Part shown: positions 37,811 through 45,991 of the stretch, piece after piece
Layout of the letters: each line of letters begins with the position of its first letter
Position numbering within the stretch: the first letter of the stretch is position 1
Origin: an uncultured Mucispirillum sp.
GTDB taxonomy: Bacteria; Chrysiogenota; Deferribacteres; Deferribacterales; Mucispirillaceae
Direction: 5' to 3'
Length of the DNA stretch: 64,000 bases
Assembly (NCBI GenBank): GCA_944323205.1
Contig: CALURO010000009.1
Location: 1 to 64,000 of the forward strand
The notes under the pieces: generated by a model
What the model was told of the DNA's origin: nothing
Databases searched by the model: none
Seen by the model: the letters and a program-made list of their open reading frames with translations, nothing else
Translations under genes and position numbers: made by a program

Positions 37811-39721
37811 ATGACATATAAGAAATTTCCACTAATTATTTTTGTATTTATTATCTATTTATTTCCAGTGTATTCTCAAGCAGAGCCAAGCCAGTATGGT
37901 AAAAAAATGGCAGAAAAAGCATTAAATGAAAAAATATACGATGAAAGAATGTGGCATGTGCTTATGCAGTATAAAAAACCTGGCGGTAGAAAGCTGCGGA
38001 GTTTAGTAGATGATGAAAAATTCTTTTTAGCAGAAAACGGCAAATATTCCCCAAAAGATGAGCTGAAAGCAACAATATATGCTTTATTTGATGATGATTT
38101 ATCTAAAAATGATGATAATAATCACCCAGTATGCGTTTTCTCTGGCAGACGGGAATGGTTAGTGGAAAGACTTGATATTGATAGCAATAAACTGCCTAAA
38201 AAATCATGTACTAAATATAATGAATTTAAAGAAAAGCTGGACCCAGCAAGTGTAACAGTTATATTTCCGTTTATGTATCTTAAAAACCCTGCCAGTATGT
38301 TTGGTCATACTATGCTTAGAATAAATAATTCAAGCCATGACCCACTAACTTCTTACAGTGTAACTTTTGCAGCTAACATTCCAGAAGATGCAAACGGATT
38401 AGAATATATTACTCTAGGGCTTTTTGGCGGCTATTATGGTTATTTTACAGTTAAGCAGTATTATAAAACTATTTTTGAATATGGCAATATGGAAAACAGA
38501 GATATATGGGAGTATGATTTAAACCTTACAAAAGAAGAGACAGTAAAACTTTTTAATCACTTATGGGAGATGCAGGGTATAGGTAGTGATTACTATTTTT
38601 TTGATGAAAACTGCTCATATAATATGCTTATGCTTTTAGAATCAGCACGACCTGATTTATATTTATCTACAAGTATACTATGGGAGGCACCAACTGATAC
38701 TATTAAGAAAATCAAAAAAAGCGGCTTAATAGATGATAAAAAATACAGGCCGTCCCATATAAAAATATTAGAGATATATTCAAAAGGACTGCCAAATAGT
38801 GCAGTAACACTTGCTCAAGATGTGGCAAAGGGTAAAAAAACTATTGATGATATAAATAACAGCAGCTATTCAGTAGAAGAAAAAGCCGCTGTATATGATT
38901 TAGCAATAGAAGCTATGCGGTTTAATTTTCTGCAAAGAGCATATCTTACAGAAGAAATTGTCAGGGATTATCAGAAAAATACAATAGATATACTTACAAA
39001 CAGGGCAAAGCTTGGAATAAAAAGCTATAAAAAAATAGATGAGCCGGGCTCACCTGATGAAGGTCATGGAATAACCCGTATAAAAATAGGTATGGGAGCA
39101 GAAAATTTTAAAGATTTTTATACTGAGGCAGGCTTTAAGTTAGGCTTTCATGATTTAGATGATATAGATAAAGGGTTTATCCAAAACAGCCAGCTTACTG
39201 TATTAGATGTAAATGTCAGGTGGAACACTCACACAAACGAAGTAACAGTACCTGAAGCTGCATTATTAAAGTTTTCATCATATTCACCAGTAAGCCGTAT
39301 GTCAAAATCACTTTCCTGGAAAATAGAAGCAGCAGGTGAAGAAAGAGATTATAAAAAGGGCAGTTTTTTCACTCCATATTTAAGGGGCGGGGTAGGTGTT
39401 ACTTTTGCAGCAGGCGGGTTTTCTTCATGGATTATGGCAGATATGGATTTGGCTTTTTCTAAAGGATATAATCCTTACTGGACAGGGCTTGGCTTTGGCG
39501 GCGATATTGGTTTAATGTATAGCTTTATTGGGGGTAAATTTTTAGCCCGCGGTTATTACAGATATTTTGTACTTGAAAATCTTGGTGCAGAATTTGGCGG
39601 TAATTTTACTTATACTATCCCTGTAACACAAAACAACTCAATAGAAATAAAATATGCATATAAAAACCACTGGGAAATAGAAAACCATGATTTAGGTATA
39701 TTCTGGCGTTTTTATTTTTAA
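37811..39721 (+). CDS. DUF4105 (Lnb-like) envelope protein
   Basis: A signal peptide (cleavage near VYSQA) is followed by a DUF4105 domain with SVTVIFPFMYLKNPASMFGH, NCSYNMLMLLES and the conserved HTMLRIN segment. The C-terminal 230 residues look like a beta barrel (alternating aromatic strands ending in FWRFYF), so an outer-membrane location is likely. The function of the family is not settled. I prefer the ATG at 37811 to one at 37793, which lies in the preceding terminator stem. Confidence 0.75.
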   Translation: MTYKKFPLIIFVFIIYLFPVYSQAEPSQYGKKMAEKALNEKIYDERMWHVLMQYKKPGGRKLRSLVDDEKFFLAENGKYSPKDELKATIYALFDDDLSKNDDNNHPVCVFSGRREWLVERLDIDSNKLPKKSCTKYNEFKEKLDPASVTVIFPFMYLKNPASMFGHTMLRINNSSHDPLTSYSVTFAANIPEDANGLEYITLGLFGGYYGYFTVKQYYKTIFEYGNMENRDIWEYDLNLTKEETVKLFNHLWEMQGIGSDYYFFDENCSYNMLMLLESARPDLYLSTSILWEAPTDTIKKIKKSGLIDDKKYRPSHIKILEIYSKGLPNSAVTLAQDVAKGKKTIDDINNSSYSVEEKAAVYDLAIEAMRFNFLQRAYLTEEIVRDYQKNTIDILTNRAKLGIKSYKKIDEPGSPDEGHGITRIKIGMGAENFKDFYTEAGFKLGFHDLDDIDKGFIQNSQLTVLDVNVRWNTHTNEVTVPEAALLKFSSYSPVSRMSKSLSWKIEAAGEERDYKKGSFFTPYLRGGVGVTFAAGGFSSWIMADMDLAFSKGYNPYWTGLGFGGDIGLMYSFIGGKFLARGYYRYFVLENLGAEFGGNFTYTIPVTQNNSIEIKYAYKNHWEIENHDLGIFWRFYF

Positions 39722-39737
39722 AATATATCATCATCCA

Positions 39738-40952
39738 CTATATATGTTGCTTTCTTTTTAAATAAATTTTAACTGTAAAGAAAACTATAAAAACTAAGAC
39801 AGCTGCTGAGAATATCCATTTTATAATACTTAATGGATAGTTTACTGATACCTGCGGCATATCAGGTTTTAATCCGTCGTTAGTTCTTATTACTGGGTTA
39901 AAGTATGCAATAGAGCCGTTATCAAAATAAACTGTTGCCCTTGCATAGCTGTCATTATCGGCTATATTATATGAGCTTTCACTTACATTATCATATTCTG
40001 CTTTTATTACTCCATTATCTGCAGAAAAAACAATTTTATCTACTACTCTGTTTAGTTTAATATTTAAAGTGCTGCCCTGCACCTGCATAGATAAAAGCTG
40101 TGGGTGAGTTTTTAATACTTTTAATTTTTCACTTCTATTAAGCACAGCAACTGTATGTGGAACAGTTATGCCATAGGCGGCACCACTTTTTAATGTATCA
40201 TATAATTTATCAGCATCTGTATTTGGATTAAGCGGTATCATAGTAATATTTCTGCCGATATCTGTATTTTTAAATACATTATGAGTGTCATCACTTGCAA
40301 GTAAAAAAGCAGGCCTTCCGCTGGACAGAGCAGTATCCCAGTGGGAAACAGAGTGAGCAAATGTATTTACCACTTCCATTAAGTCATATCCTGTAAGTTT
40401 TGCCATATATTCTACTTCTATCCCATTTAAAAATGCAGGGTGAGCAAGAGTAACTATCTCATTATAAGGCTTGACTCTGTTAATGCGGTATTGGATAGTG
40501 TTTACTCCCTGATATAGCGGCTGGTCAAAATATTCTTTTCTTTTAGTGCCTATAAGCAGCATATGTGTTTTAAAAATATTCACACCATACTCTTGAGCTG
40601 GAACATAAGGAAAATCATAATATGGTGGTTTGCTCGTAATATGATGATAGTTGGAGATAGTAGCAAACCCGTATTCTAAATCTCTGTATGCTTTAAAGAC
40701 ATCTTCTTCATTGTTTGCCCTGCCGTTAGTTAATCCACCGCCAAGTCTTGAATGACCGTGAAAGTTTGCACGTTCGTAATGTATGTTATCATAATCTTTA
40801 TATGGATTATAAAATTTGCTTCCACTAAAAGATATACTTTTAGGAAAATTATAGACAGGAATAATAACCCAGACAATAAAACATATTAATAATGCAAATA
40901 AAATAATGCATGAAAGAATATATATAAAATATTTTAAATATTTTTTTATCAT
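39738..40952 (-). CDS. membrane-anchored PHP-like metal-dependent hydrolase
   Basis: An N-terminal membrane helix (about 5-35) is followed by a PHP-type domain: the metal motif in NFHGHSRLGGG, the HHITS segment, TLAHPAF and the ASDDTHN motif near the end of the domain. A C-terminal beta-rich domain and a last membrane helix (about 372-395) follow. PHP domains carry trinuclear metal sites in phosphoesterases; the substrate here is unknown. GGTGA lies 5 bases before the ATG at 40952; an ATG 12 codons upstream is less likely. Convergent with the DUF4105 gene. Confidence 0.6.
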   Translation of the reverse strand: MIKKYLKYFIYILSCIILFALLICFIVWVIIPVYNFPKSISFSGSKFYNPYKDYDNIHYERANFHGHSRLGGGLTNGRANNEEDVFKAYRDLEYGFATISNYHHITSKPPYYDFPYVPAQEYGVNIFKTHMLLIGTKRKEYFDQPLYQGVNTIQYRINRVKPYNEIVTLAHPAFLNGIEVEYMAKLTGYDLMEVVNTFAHSVSHWDTALSSGRPAFLLASDDTHNVFKNTDIGRNITMIPLNPNTDADKLYDTLKSGAAYGITVPHTVAVLNRSEKLKVLKTHPQLLSMQVQGSTLNIKLNRVVDKIVFSADNGVIKAEYDNVSESSYNIADNDSYARATVYFDNGSIAYFNPVIRTNDGLKPDMPQVSVNYPLSIIKWIFSAAVLVFIVFFTVKIYLKRKQHI

Positions 40953-41088
40953 AAATTCACCAATAATCTTATTGAAATATATTATCAAAAAAAATGTTAA
41001 AAGTCAATCAAATTGCACTTCAACTTAATATTTGATGTTATTTTATTAATATAGATAATTTTTGTCAAGGATTATACTATCTGTATCA

Positions 41089-41475
41089 GCCCCTTTTTTT
41101 GAAACACCTTATGTCACTCAGAGCGAAGCGAAGAGTCTTATTATCCATAATAAAACGTCCTAAGCCTGTGCAAATTCTAATTCCTCGCTACTCACTCGGG
41201 AATTTGGCAGTCCTCGCAAGCTCGTCCTAGACTTTTTATTTAGGCGGGCTTATGGAATAAATCCATTTAATATCCAGCCACTTTTTCTATTTCCTACGCT
41301 ACTCGCTAGGGAAAAAGTGTCCTCGCATAAAACGCTCGCCTTACTAAAGAGCCACTTCCTGTGGCTTTGTCATTCAGAGCGACAGCGAAGAATCTTATAA
41401 TGTTCTAGTTAGTAAAACTTATAGACTCTTCGGCTCCGCCTCTGAGTGACATAAGGTGTTTAAAAAAATGGGGGT
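41089..41475. mobile_element. MITE-like element with 22-bp perfect terminal inverted repeats
   Basis: The ends 41102-41123 and 41440-41461 are perfect inverted repeats (AAACACCTTATGTCACTCAG plus AG). The symmetry continues imperfectly outward through T7/A7 and CCCC/GGGG to 41089 and 41475. The 360-bp inside is far richer in GC than its surroundings, holds several hairpins (GCCAC/GTGGC at 41360 is one) and no open frame of note. Part of it (41368-41461) recurs at 11269-11381. The 40953-41614 gap holds this and the RNA candidate only. Confidence 0.75.
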
Positions 41476-41529
41476 GAAGCAGTTTATGGACTCTTGACTT
41501 TTAAATTATAATAGTGTATATTATATGTA

Positions 41530-41602
41530 ACAACTCCCTCAGGCCTCTGTTACTAAACACTCTTGTGTTATAACATGCACACTTGAGGGCGTTCTGTTTT
41601 TT
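41530..41602 (+). ncRNA. candidate structured RNA upstream of Abi_2 gene (AbiF-RNA-like)
   Basis: CCCTCA (41536-41541) pairs with TGAGGG (41584-41589) and encloses about 42 bases with further pairing around GTGTTATAACATGCAC. A T6 run follows at 41597-41602, so it could be a small transcript with its own terminator. It ends 12 bases before the Abi_2 gene. Known: a structured RNA motif is described next to abiF-type Abi_2 genes. Inferred: this is a member or an analogue; I cannot align it here. Confidence 0.5.
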
Positions 41603-41614
41603 AGGACTTTTTAC

Positions 41615-42502
41615 GTGTCAGATAAAGAATTCAAAACAATTGATGAGCAAATTCAGATATTATTAAATCGTGGACTTAATATTCCTGATACTAAACAGGC
41701 TTCAGATTTTCTTTTGTATAATAACTATTACAGGATTAGTGGTTATTCTTTAACACTAAGGTCCCATGATGTTTTTCATGATAATGCATCATTACAAAAT
41801 ATAATTGACATTTATACTTTTGATCATAAGTTGCGTCATATTCTTCTTTCATATATTGATATCATTGAAGTTTCATTTAAGTCTGTGTATGCGTATGAGT
41901 TTACAAAACGCTATGGAGCTACAGGGCATCTTAATGCTGAATATTTTACTGATACTAATAAGCATTCTGAAATAATAAAGAAAGCTGAAAAACAGCAACA
42001 AGCTCGTTTACAACATGAGGCATATATAAAACACTTTGTGGTTGATTTAAAACAAAATATTCCATTATGGGCATATGTTGATTTATTAACTATTTCAGAT
42101 ATTTCATTTTTATATAAGATTTCTACAGAAGATATTCAAAAGGCTGTTGCTGATACATTTGGTATATTATTGAAGGGACCAGATTTATTAGTAAAATTTA
42201 TGCACAGTATAACTATTCTTAGGAATCTTTGTGCTCATGGAGTCCGCCTCTACAATAGATTATTTGAACAAAAACCTAGTTTAAATAAAAAACAGCGTCA
42301 AATGCTGAATAAAGATGATAATGGTATTGATAATGCTCACTTGTTTAGTTATCTTCTTGTTATGCAGCGTCTTTTGAGAAAAGAAGATTTTGTAGCTATG
42401 TTTGAAGAAATATCCAAACTTCATTCAAACTACTTATTTGTAAATATGCGTTATTATGGTTTTCCTGAAAATTGGAATGACTTAATACTAAGTAATAAGT
42501 AA
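41615..42502 (+). CDS. Abi_2 family abortive infection protein (HEPN)
   Basis: A 295-residue Abi_2 protein (AbiD/AbiF group). The N-terminal IDEQIQILLNRGLNIPD and NNYYRISGYSLTLR segments and LRHILLSYIDIIEVSFKS are typical. The HEPN RNase motif R-x4-H is present in RNLCAHG (about 203-208). Such proteins stop phage growth, probably through RNA cleavage. The start is GTG with AGGA 8 bases upstream. It lies right behind a candidate structured RNA. First clear defence gene of the island. Confidence 0.88.
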   Translation: MSDKEFKTIDEQIQILLNRGLNIPDTKQASDFLLYNNYYRISGYSLTLRSHDVFHDNASLQNIIDIYTFDHKLRHILLSYIDIIEVSFKSVYAYEFTKRYGATGHLNAEYFTDTNKHSEIIKKAEKQQQARLQHEAYIKHFVVDLKQNIPLWAYVDLLTISDISFLYKISTEDIQKAVADTFGILLKGPDLLVKFMHSITILRNLCAHGVRLYNRLFEQKPSLNKKQRQMLNKDDNGIDNAHLFSYLLVMQRLLRKEDFVAMFEEISKLHSNYLFVNMRYYGFPENWNDLILSNK

Positions 42503-42565
42503 AATATACATAATAATATCTAATTTTCTACTTTGCTAAAAAACACAGGCATATTTATATCAAAC

Positions 42566-42991
42566 CTAACTTTTATTTTCTTTCTTTTCTGAGCTTCTGG
42601 ATAGCTTTTGCAACAGTATCTCTTGAAATGCTAATCTTTTTTCTTTTCTGATAATTTTTGCAAGTTCTGCATAGCTGAGCGTTTGTCCAGACTTTTCAAG
42701 CTGTATTAATAAGTCATAGTATTCAAAAACGATAAGCTGTTTTTTTGGTATTTTTTTATTTTTGTATTTTATATCTTTTGATATTTTATTAATATAGTCA
42801 TAATCACGCACCTGCTGCCTTGATTTATTTTCTCGTTCATATCTTTGAATAGAGCGTTTTAGTTCATTAAGCAAATTGTTTCCATTTAGCTTTTTTTTAT
42901 TTTTTTTGCATTTACTTAATGCATCATGCAAAAGGTTAGACTGTTCATTATCTGAAAGCTCTGCAAAGTAGTTCATTTCTTTTTTTCTCAT
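42566..42991 (-). CDS. hypothetical small basic protein
   Basis: I do not recognise this protein. It has 141 residues, is highly charged (Lys-rich), has no membrane segment, and is mostly helical by composition. Residues about 110-135 (SYAELAKIIRKEKRLAFQE) could be a DNA-binding or protein-binding helix pair. TGAGGT precedes the ATG. It is convergent with the Abi_2 gene and alone on the minus strand within the island; it might be a regulator or an antitoxin-type gene, but nothing shows that. Confidence 0.5.
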   Translation of the reverse strand: MRKKEMNYFAELSDNEQSNLLHDALSKCKKNKKKLNGNNLLNELKRSIQRYERENKSRQQVRDYDYINKISKDIKYKNKKIPKKQLIVFEYYDLLIQLEKSGQTLSYAELAKIIRKEKRLAFQEILLQKLSRSSEKKENKS

Positions 42992-43112
42992 AATTTACCT
43001 CACATATTTATCTGTTAAAATGAAATAGACTAGTGATGTGAATGTATTTTATTTGTATATTATTATATTTTTTTATTTTGTATTTAACCTGTTGAAACAT
43101 ACGTAAATATAA

Positions 43113-43156
43113 GCATTTCACCATTTAATCTGGTTTCAGATTAAAAGGGGAAATGC
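43113..43156. other. strong two-part hairpin in the gene-free stretch
   Basis: The outer arms GCATTTC (43113-43119) and GAAATGC (43150-43156) pair perfectly. Inside them TTTAATCTG (43124-43132) and CAGATTAAA (43137-43145) form a second perfect 9-bp stem with loop GTTT. This is too ordered for chance in such a short stretch. It may be a structured RNA, an operator or a recombination site. The whole gap 42992-43584 holds this, a GC-richer unexplained stretch (43270-43360) and two terminator-like hairpins, but no gene I trust. Confidence 0.55.
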
Positions 43157-43500
43157 GGTGCAGCTTGCTTTTTATGAATTAGTTTCTATATTTGTTTTTA
43201 GTTTAGATTAATAAATCTCCCTGTTATCAGCCAAACGCATATTTTTTGAAATTGAGTATCCCATATTTTTTACCCTGCCTTTTATTTGGCGGGAAGATTA
43301 CTCTTGCTGGTTTCCCTGCCGGCAACTCATCGCAGAACTTTTTCATTTGCTGGAGCTAACAGATATTTGCATAAGTATCTCAATAGTCTTCGTTCTGTTT
43401 GTCATATAATTAGAGTAATAAATTTTTATGATAATTTTTTTATCTCGTTTAGGGTTTTATGCATGTTGTCAGTCATTAACTGATGTAGATTATTTTTTGT

Positions 43501-43568
43501 AATCCATTTTTTTTAAAAAAAGGATTTTTTTGTTTGTGGTAAGTCGGCACATATACTGACTTTTTTGC
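43501..43568 (+). terminator. two terminator-like hairpins before the recombinase
   Basis: AATCC at 43501-43505 and GGATT at about 43521-43526 flank a T7/A7 palindrome and are followed by a T run. AAGTC (43541-43545) and GACTT (43558-43562) form a second short stem followed by T6. Together they would shield the recombinase gene from upstream transcription. Confidence 0.45.
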
Positions 43569-43593
43569 TTATATATACATAGAGGTGAGAGAT

Positions 43594-44505
43594 ATGAAAG
43601 GAAAAATTGGTGGTAAAGGTTACAAACAAGTAGAAATAGTGTTTAGTAAAATATTTGCACCAAACAGGTCAAAGCATAATGCAAAACTAAAAGCTATCCA
43701 AAATGGAGCAGTTACAAAATCAGATATAGCGAAGTCAACAGAAATATATAGTTATAAAGTATTAAAAGACTATTCTAAAGTTGCACTAGATTTATATAAC
43801 TTTGCAAAAGAAGGGTTTGGTATAAAAAGTATAGAGCTTTTGACAAATGAAATAGTATCAGAATTTTTAAAAGACAAGATAGAAAGTGGCGTTTCAAAAG
43901 GCAGTTTAAATGCCTATTCATCAGCAATAGGCAAGCTTGAAGTTGCACTAAATAAGTATAGAGAAGGTAATGCTTTTGATTTTAGTGCAGCGATAAAAGA
44001 AGCAAAAGCAAGTTTTACAGGTGATAAAAGTAAACATATTAATAGAGGCTTTACAAACCCAGAAAATGTTATCAATAATATGAAATGTGAAAGGAATAAA
44101 CTAGTTGTAGGTTTGCAGTTAGAGTATGGTTTAAGAGTGCAGGAAGCAGGATATATAAAGCTAGATAAACAACTTCATGGCAACACTCTTTCTGTTCGCG
44201 GTAAAGGTGGATATAATATTAAAAAGGAATTAAGTGCAGGTTATGTTGAAAAACTAAAAGGATTAGCAGATGAGAATAATCTATTTAAAGTAGAATATAG
44301 AACATACCTAAATGATATTAAGCAGGCAGCAGAAGTAGTGAATGAAAACTATTCTGGCTCCCATTCATTTCGGTATAATTTTGCTCAGAATATGTATAAT
44401 GAACTTGTTACAAATCAAAAAATGAAAGATAAAGCAGCATGTTTGCGGGTATCTCGAGAGATGGGTCATCACCGAGAAGACATTACAAGACACTATTTAT
44501 GTTAA
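43594..44505 (+). CDS. tyrosine recombinase (integrase)
   Basis: The catalytic set is visible in order: Arg in LRVQEAGYI, Lys in SVRGKGG, His-x-x-Arg in HSFRYNFA, His in MGHHRED and the nucleophile Tyr in RHYLC at the very end. The N-terminal 140 residues form a helical arm/core-binding region. The 303-residue length suits a small integrase. I prefer the ATG at 43594, since AGAGGTGAG at 43581-43589 is its ribosome site; a GTG at 43585 lies inside it. It stands at the edge of the defence island and directly before a cruciform repeat. Confidence 0.85.
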   Translation: MKGKIGGKGYKQVEIVFSKIFAPNRSKHNAKLKAIQNGAVTKSDIAKSTEIYSYKVLKDYSKVALDLYNFAKEGFGIKSIELLTNEIVSEFLKDKIESGVSKGSLNAYSSAIGKLEVALNKYREGNAFDFSAAIKEAKASFTGDKSKHINRGFTNPENVINNMKCERNKLVVGLQLEYGLRVQEAGYIKLDKQLHGNTLSVRGKGGYNIKKELSAGYVEKLKGLADENNLFKVEYRTYLNDIKQAAEVVNENYSGSHSFRYNFAQNMYNELVTNQKMKDKAACLRVSREMGHHREDITRHYLC

Positions 44506-44521
44506 AATATATTTATTACTT

Positions 44522-44643
44522 CATAGCTCCGCCGTTAGTAATATAGTATAAGAATATATAAAAAAATAAAGGGTGCGTAGCACTTGCGAAGCCCTTTTTG
44601 TTTTTAGATATTCTTATAACCCATATATCCTGACGGAGCTATG
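44522..44643. repeat. large cruciform-forming inverted repeat next to the recombinase
   Basis: Three nested pairings share one axis. CATAGCTCCG (44522-44531) pairs with CGGAGCTATG (44634-44643). TATAAGAATAT (44547-44557) pairs with ATATTCTTATA (44608-44618). AAAGGG (44568-44573) pairs with CCCTTT (44592-44597), around a small GTGC/GCAC hairpin at the tip. It begins 16 bases after the recombinase stop. It may be a recombination (att-like) site, a terminator, or both. Confidence 0.65.
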
Positions 44644-44682
44644 AATAAATATAGCTCCATAAGTTCAAAAGCAAAAAATACA

Positions 44683-44712
44683 GCCCTGGCTTAAAAGTCA
44701 GGGCATTTTTTT
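44683..44712. terminator. rho-independent terminator
   Basis: GCCCTGGC and GTCAGGGC (44683-44690, 44697-44704, with one G-U pair) close a TTAAAA loop, then a run of T. No gene lies right before it on the plus strand, so it may end the transcript that contains the cruciform. The rest of 44506-44963 is AT-rich with no gene seen. Confidence 0.7.
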
Positions 44713-44963
44713 GTGTAAAATCAGCAAGGCAATTTTTAAGAAGATATCTGATTAAGAGCAAGCAAAAGATATAAAGGTGCCAGCATCTCGCATACAGGAT
44801 ATATTCTAACATGATATATAAGACTTATTAACAAACATATATATTTTCAATATACTGATTAAATAAATAATATTATAATAAATTATATTAAAAATATATT
44901 AATTGTTACTAGACAATATAAAAGATATGATATATATTTTAAGAAAGACATTTAGGAGATGTT

Positions 44964-45839
44964 ATGGAAATGCCACATGAAAGAATTGTCACAACTATTT
45001 TGCATAAAGGTAAGATAGATAGTATGTTAGAAAGTAGAATTTTTAATACAGATGGATATATTTATAAAATATCGCGTGAAGATTTTAAAAAAAATCAGTC
45101 TTTATTTATAGATAGTCCTGGTATATATATTTTGATTTGTAAAACTGAAAATATAGATAACAAAAATAGTATATATATAGGAGAAACTGGGGATATATCT
45201 AAAAGATTAACAGAACATATTAAGGAATATGAAAGTGAAGAAAGTAATAATCCTGATAAAATACCAAGTAAATTTTATTGGCATACAGCTATTATATTTA
45301 TTAATAATAACTTAAACATGGCTATTAGAAGATATATAGAATATGAGCTGATAGATAAAGCATATAAAGCTAAAAGATATATTTTATTAAATTCAAATAA
45401 AGGAATTAAAAAAACATTAAATGAAAAAACTGATGAGTTAAAAAGTAAAGAGCTATTAGTTAATATGCAATTGTTGGTAGAGTGTCTTGGTCATACAATT
45501 TTCACACCTTTAACGTATAGAGAAAAAAGTGCATACTTATATATTAAGAGACCCAATAAGATAAATGCTGTTGGAGAAGAAACAGCAGAAGGATTTGTAG
45601 TTCATGCAGGCTCAATAATAAGTAATATAGTTAAGTCATCTGAGAGAGTACAAAAATTGAGACAGATACATGATTTATTAATAGATGAAAATTTTAAACT
45701 TATTGATAATATATTATTTTCAAGTCCTTCTGCAGCATCTAGTTTTGTATGTGGATATGACTGTAATGGTCTTATAACTTGGTGTGATGAAAATAATATT
45801 ACATTAAAGGATAGAAATGTTAAGTTAATGGAGTCGTAA
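44964..45839 (+). CDS. GIY-YIG nuclease with C-terminal DUF4357
   Basis: The N-terminus carries a GIY-YIG endonuclease domain: GIY at 53-55, YIG at 71-73 in IYIGETGDISKRL, with the Arg helix after it. The C-terminal part (about 195-285, AEGFVVHAGSIIS to GLITWCDENN) matches DUF4357, often fused to this nuclease type. Such fusions are common in defence islands; the role is presumably DNA cutting, with targets unknown. AGGAG lies 5 bases before the ATG. The Gabija genes begin 150 bases later. Confidence 0.82.
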   Translation: MEMPHERIVTTILHKGKIDSMLESRIFNTDGYIYKISREDFKKNQSLFIDSPGIYILICKTENIDNKNSIYIGETGDISKRLTEHIKEYESEESNNPDKIPSKFYWHTAIIFINNNLNMAIRRYIEYELIDKAYKAKRYILLNSNKGIKKTLNEKTDELKSKELLVNMQLLVECLGHTIFTPLTYREKSAYLYIKRPNKINAVGEETAEGFVVHAGSIISNIVKSSERVQKLRQIHDLLIDENFKLIDNILFSSPSAASSFVCGYDCNGLITWCDENNITLKDRNVKLMES

Positions 45840-45991
45840 AATGTATGATTCTTTATTATATACTTTAATATTTACTATTAGTTATATAATATGAATTAAA
45901 CCAGTTAGTTATAATATACCAAGAAATTTTTAATATATTTTATGTATATTAGTATATTAATGTTTATCTATTAATACATATGAGAGGGGAT

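Noticed and set aside
43270..43360. Retron or group II intron remains
   Set aside because: No reverse transcriptase frame or domain V-like hairpin is present in or near the patch.
43286..43483. A 65-residue plus-strand frame in the gap before the recombinase
   Set aside because: No ribosome binding site, odd composition, and it runs across the GC-rich patch into AT-rich sequence; more likely chance.
44522..44643. Integron attC site
   Set aside because: The fold is attC-like, but I could not find the paired RYYYAAC and GTTRRRY core motifs, so I call it only an inverted repeat.
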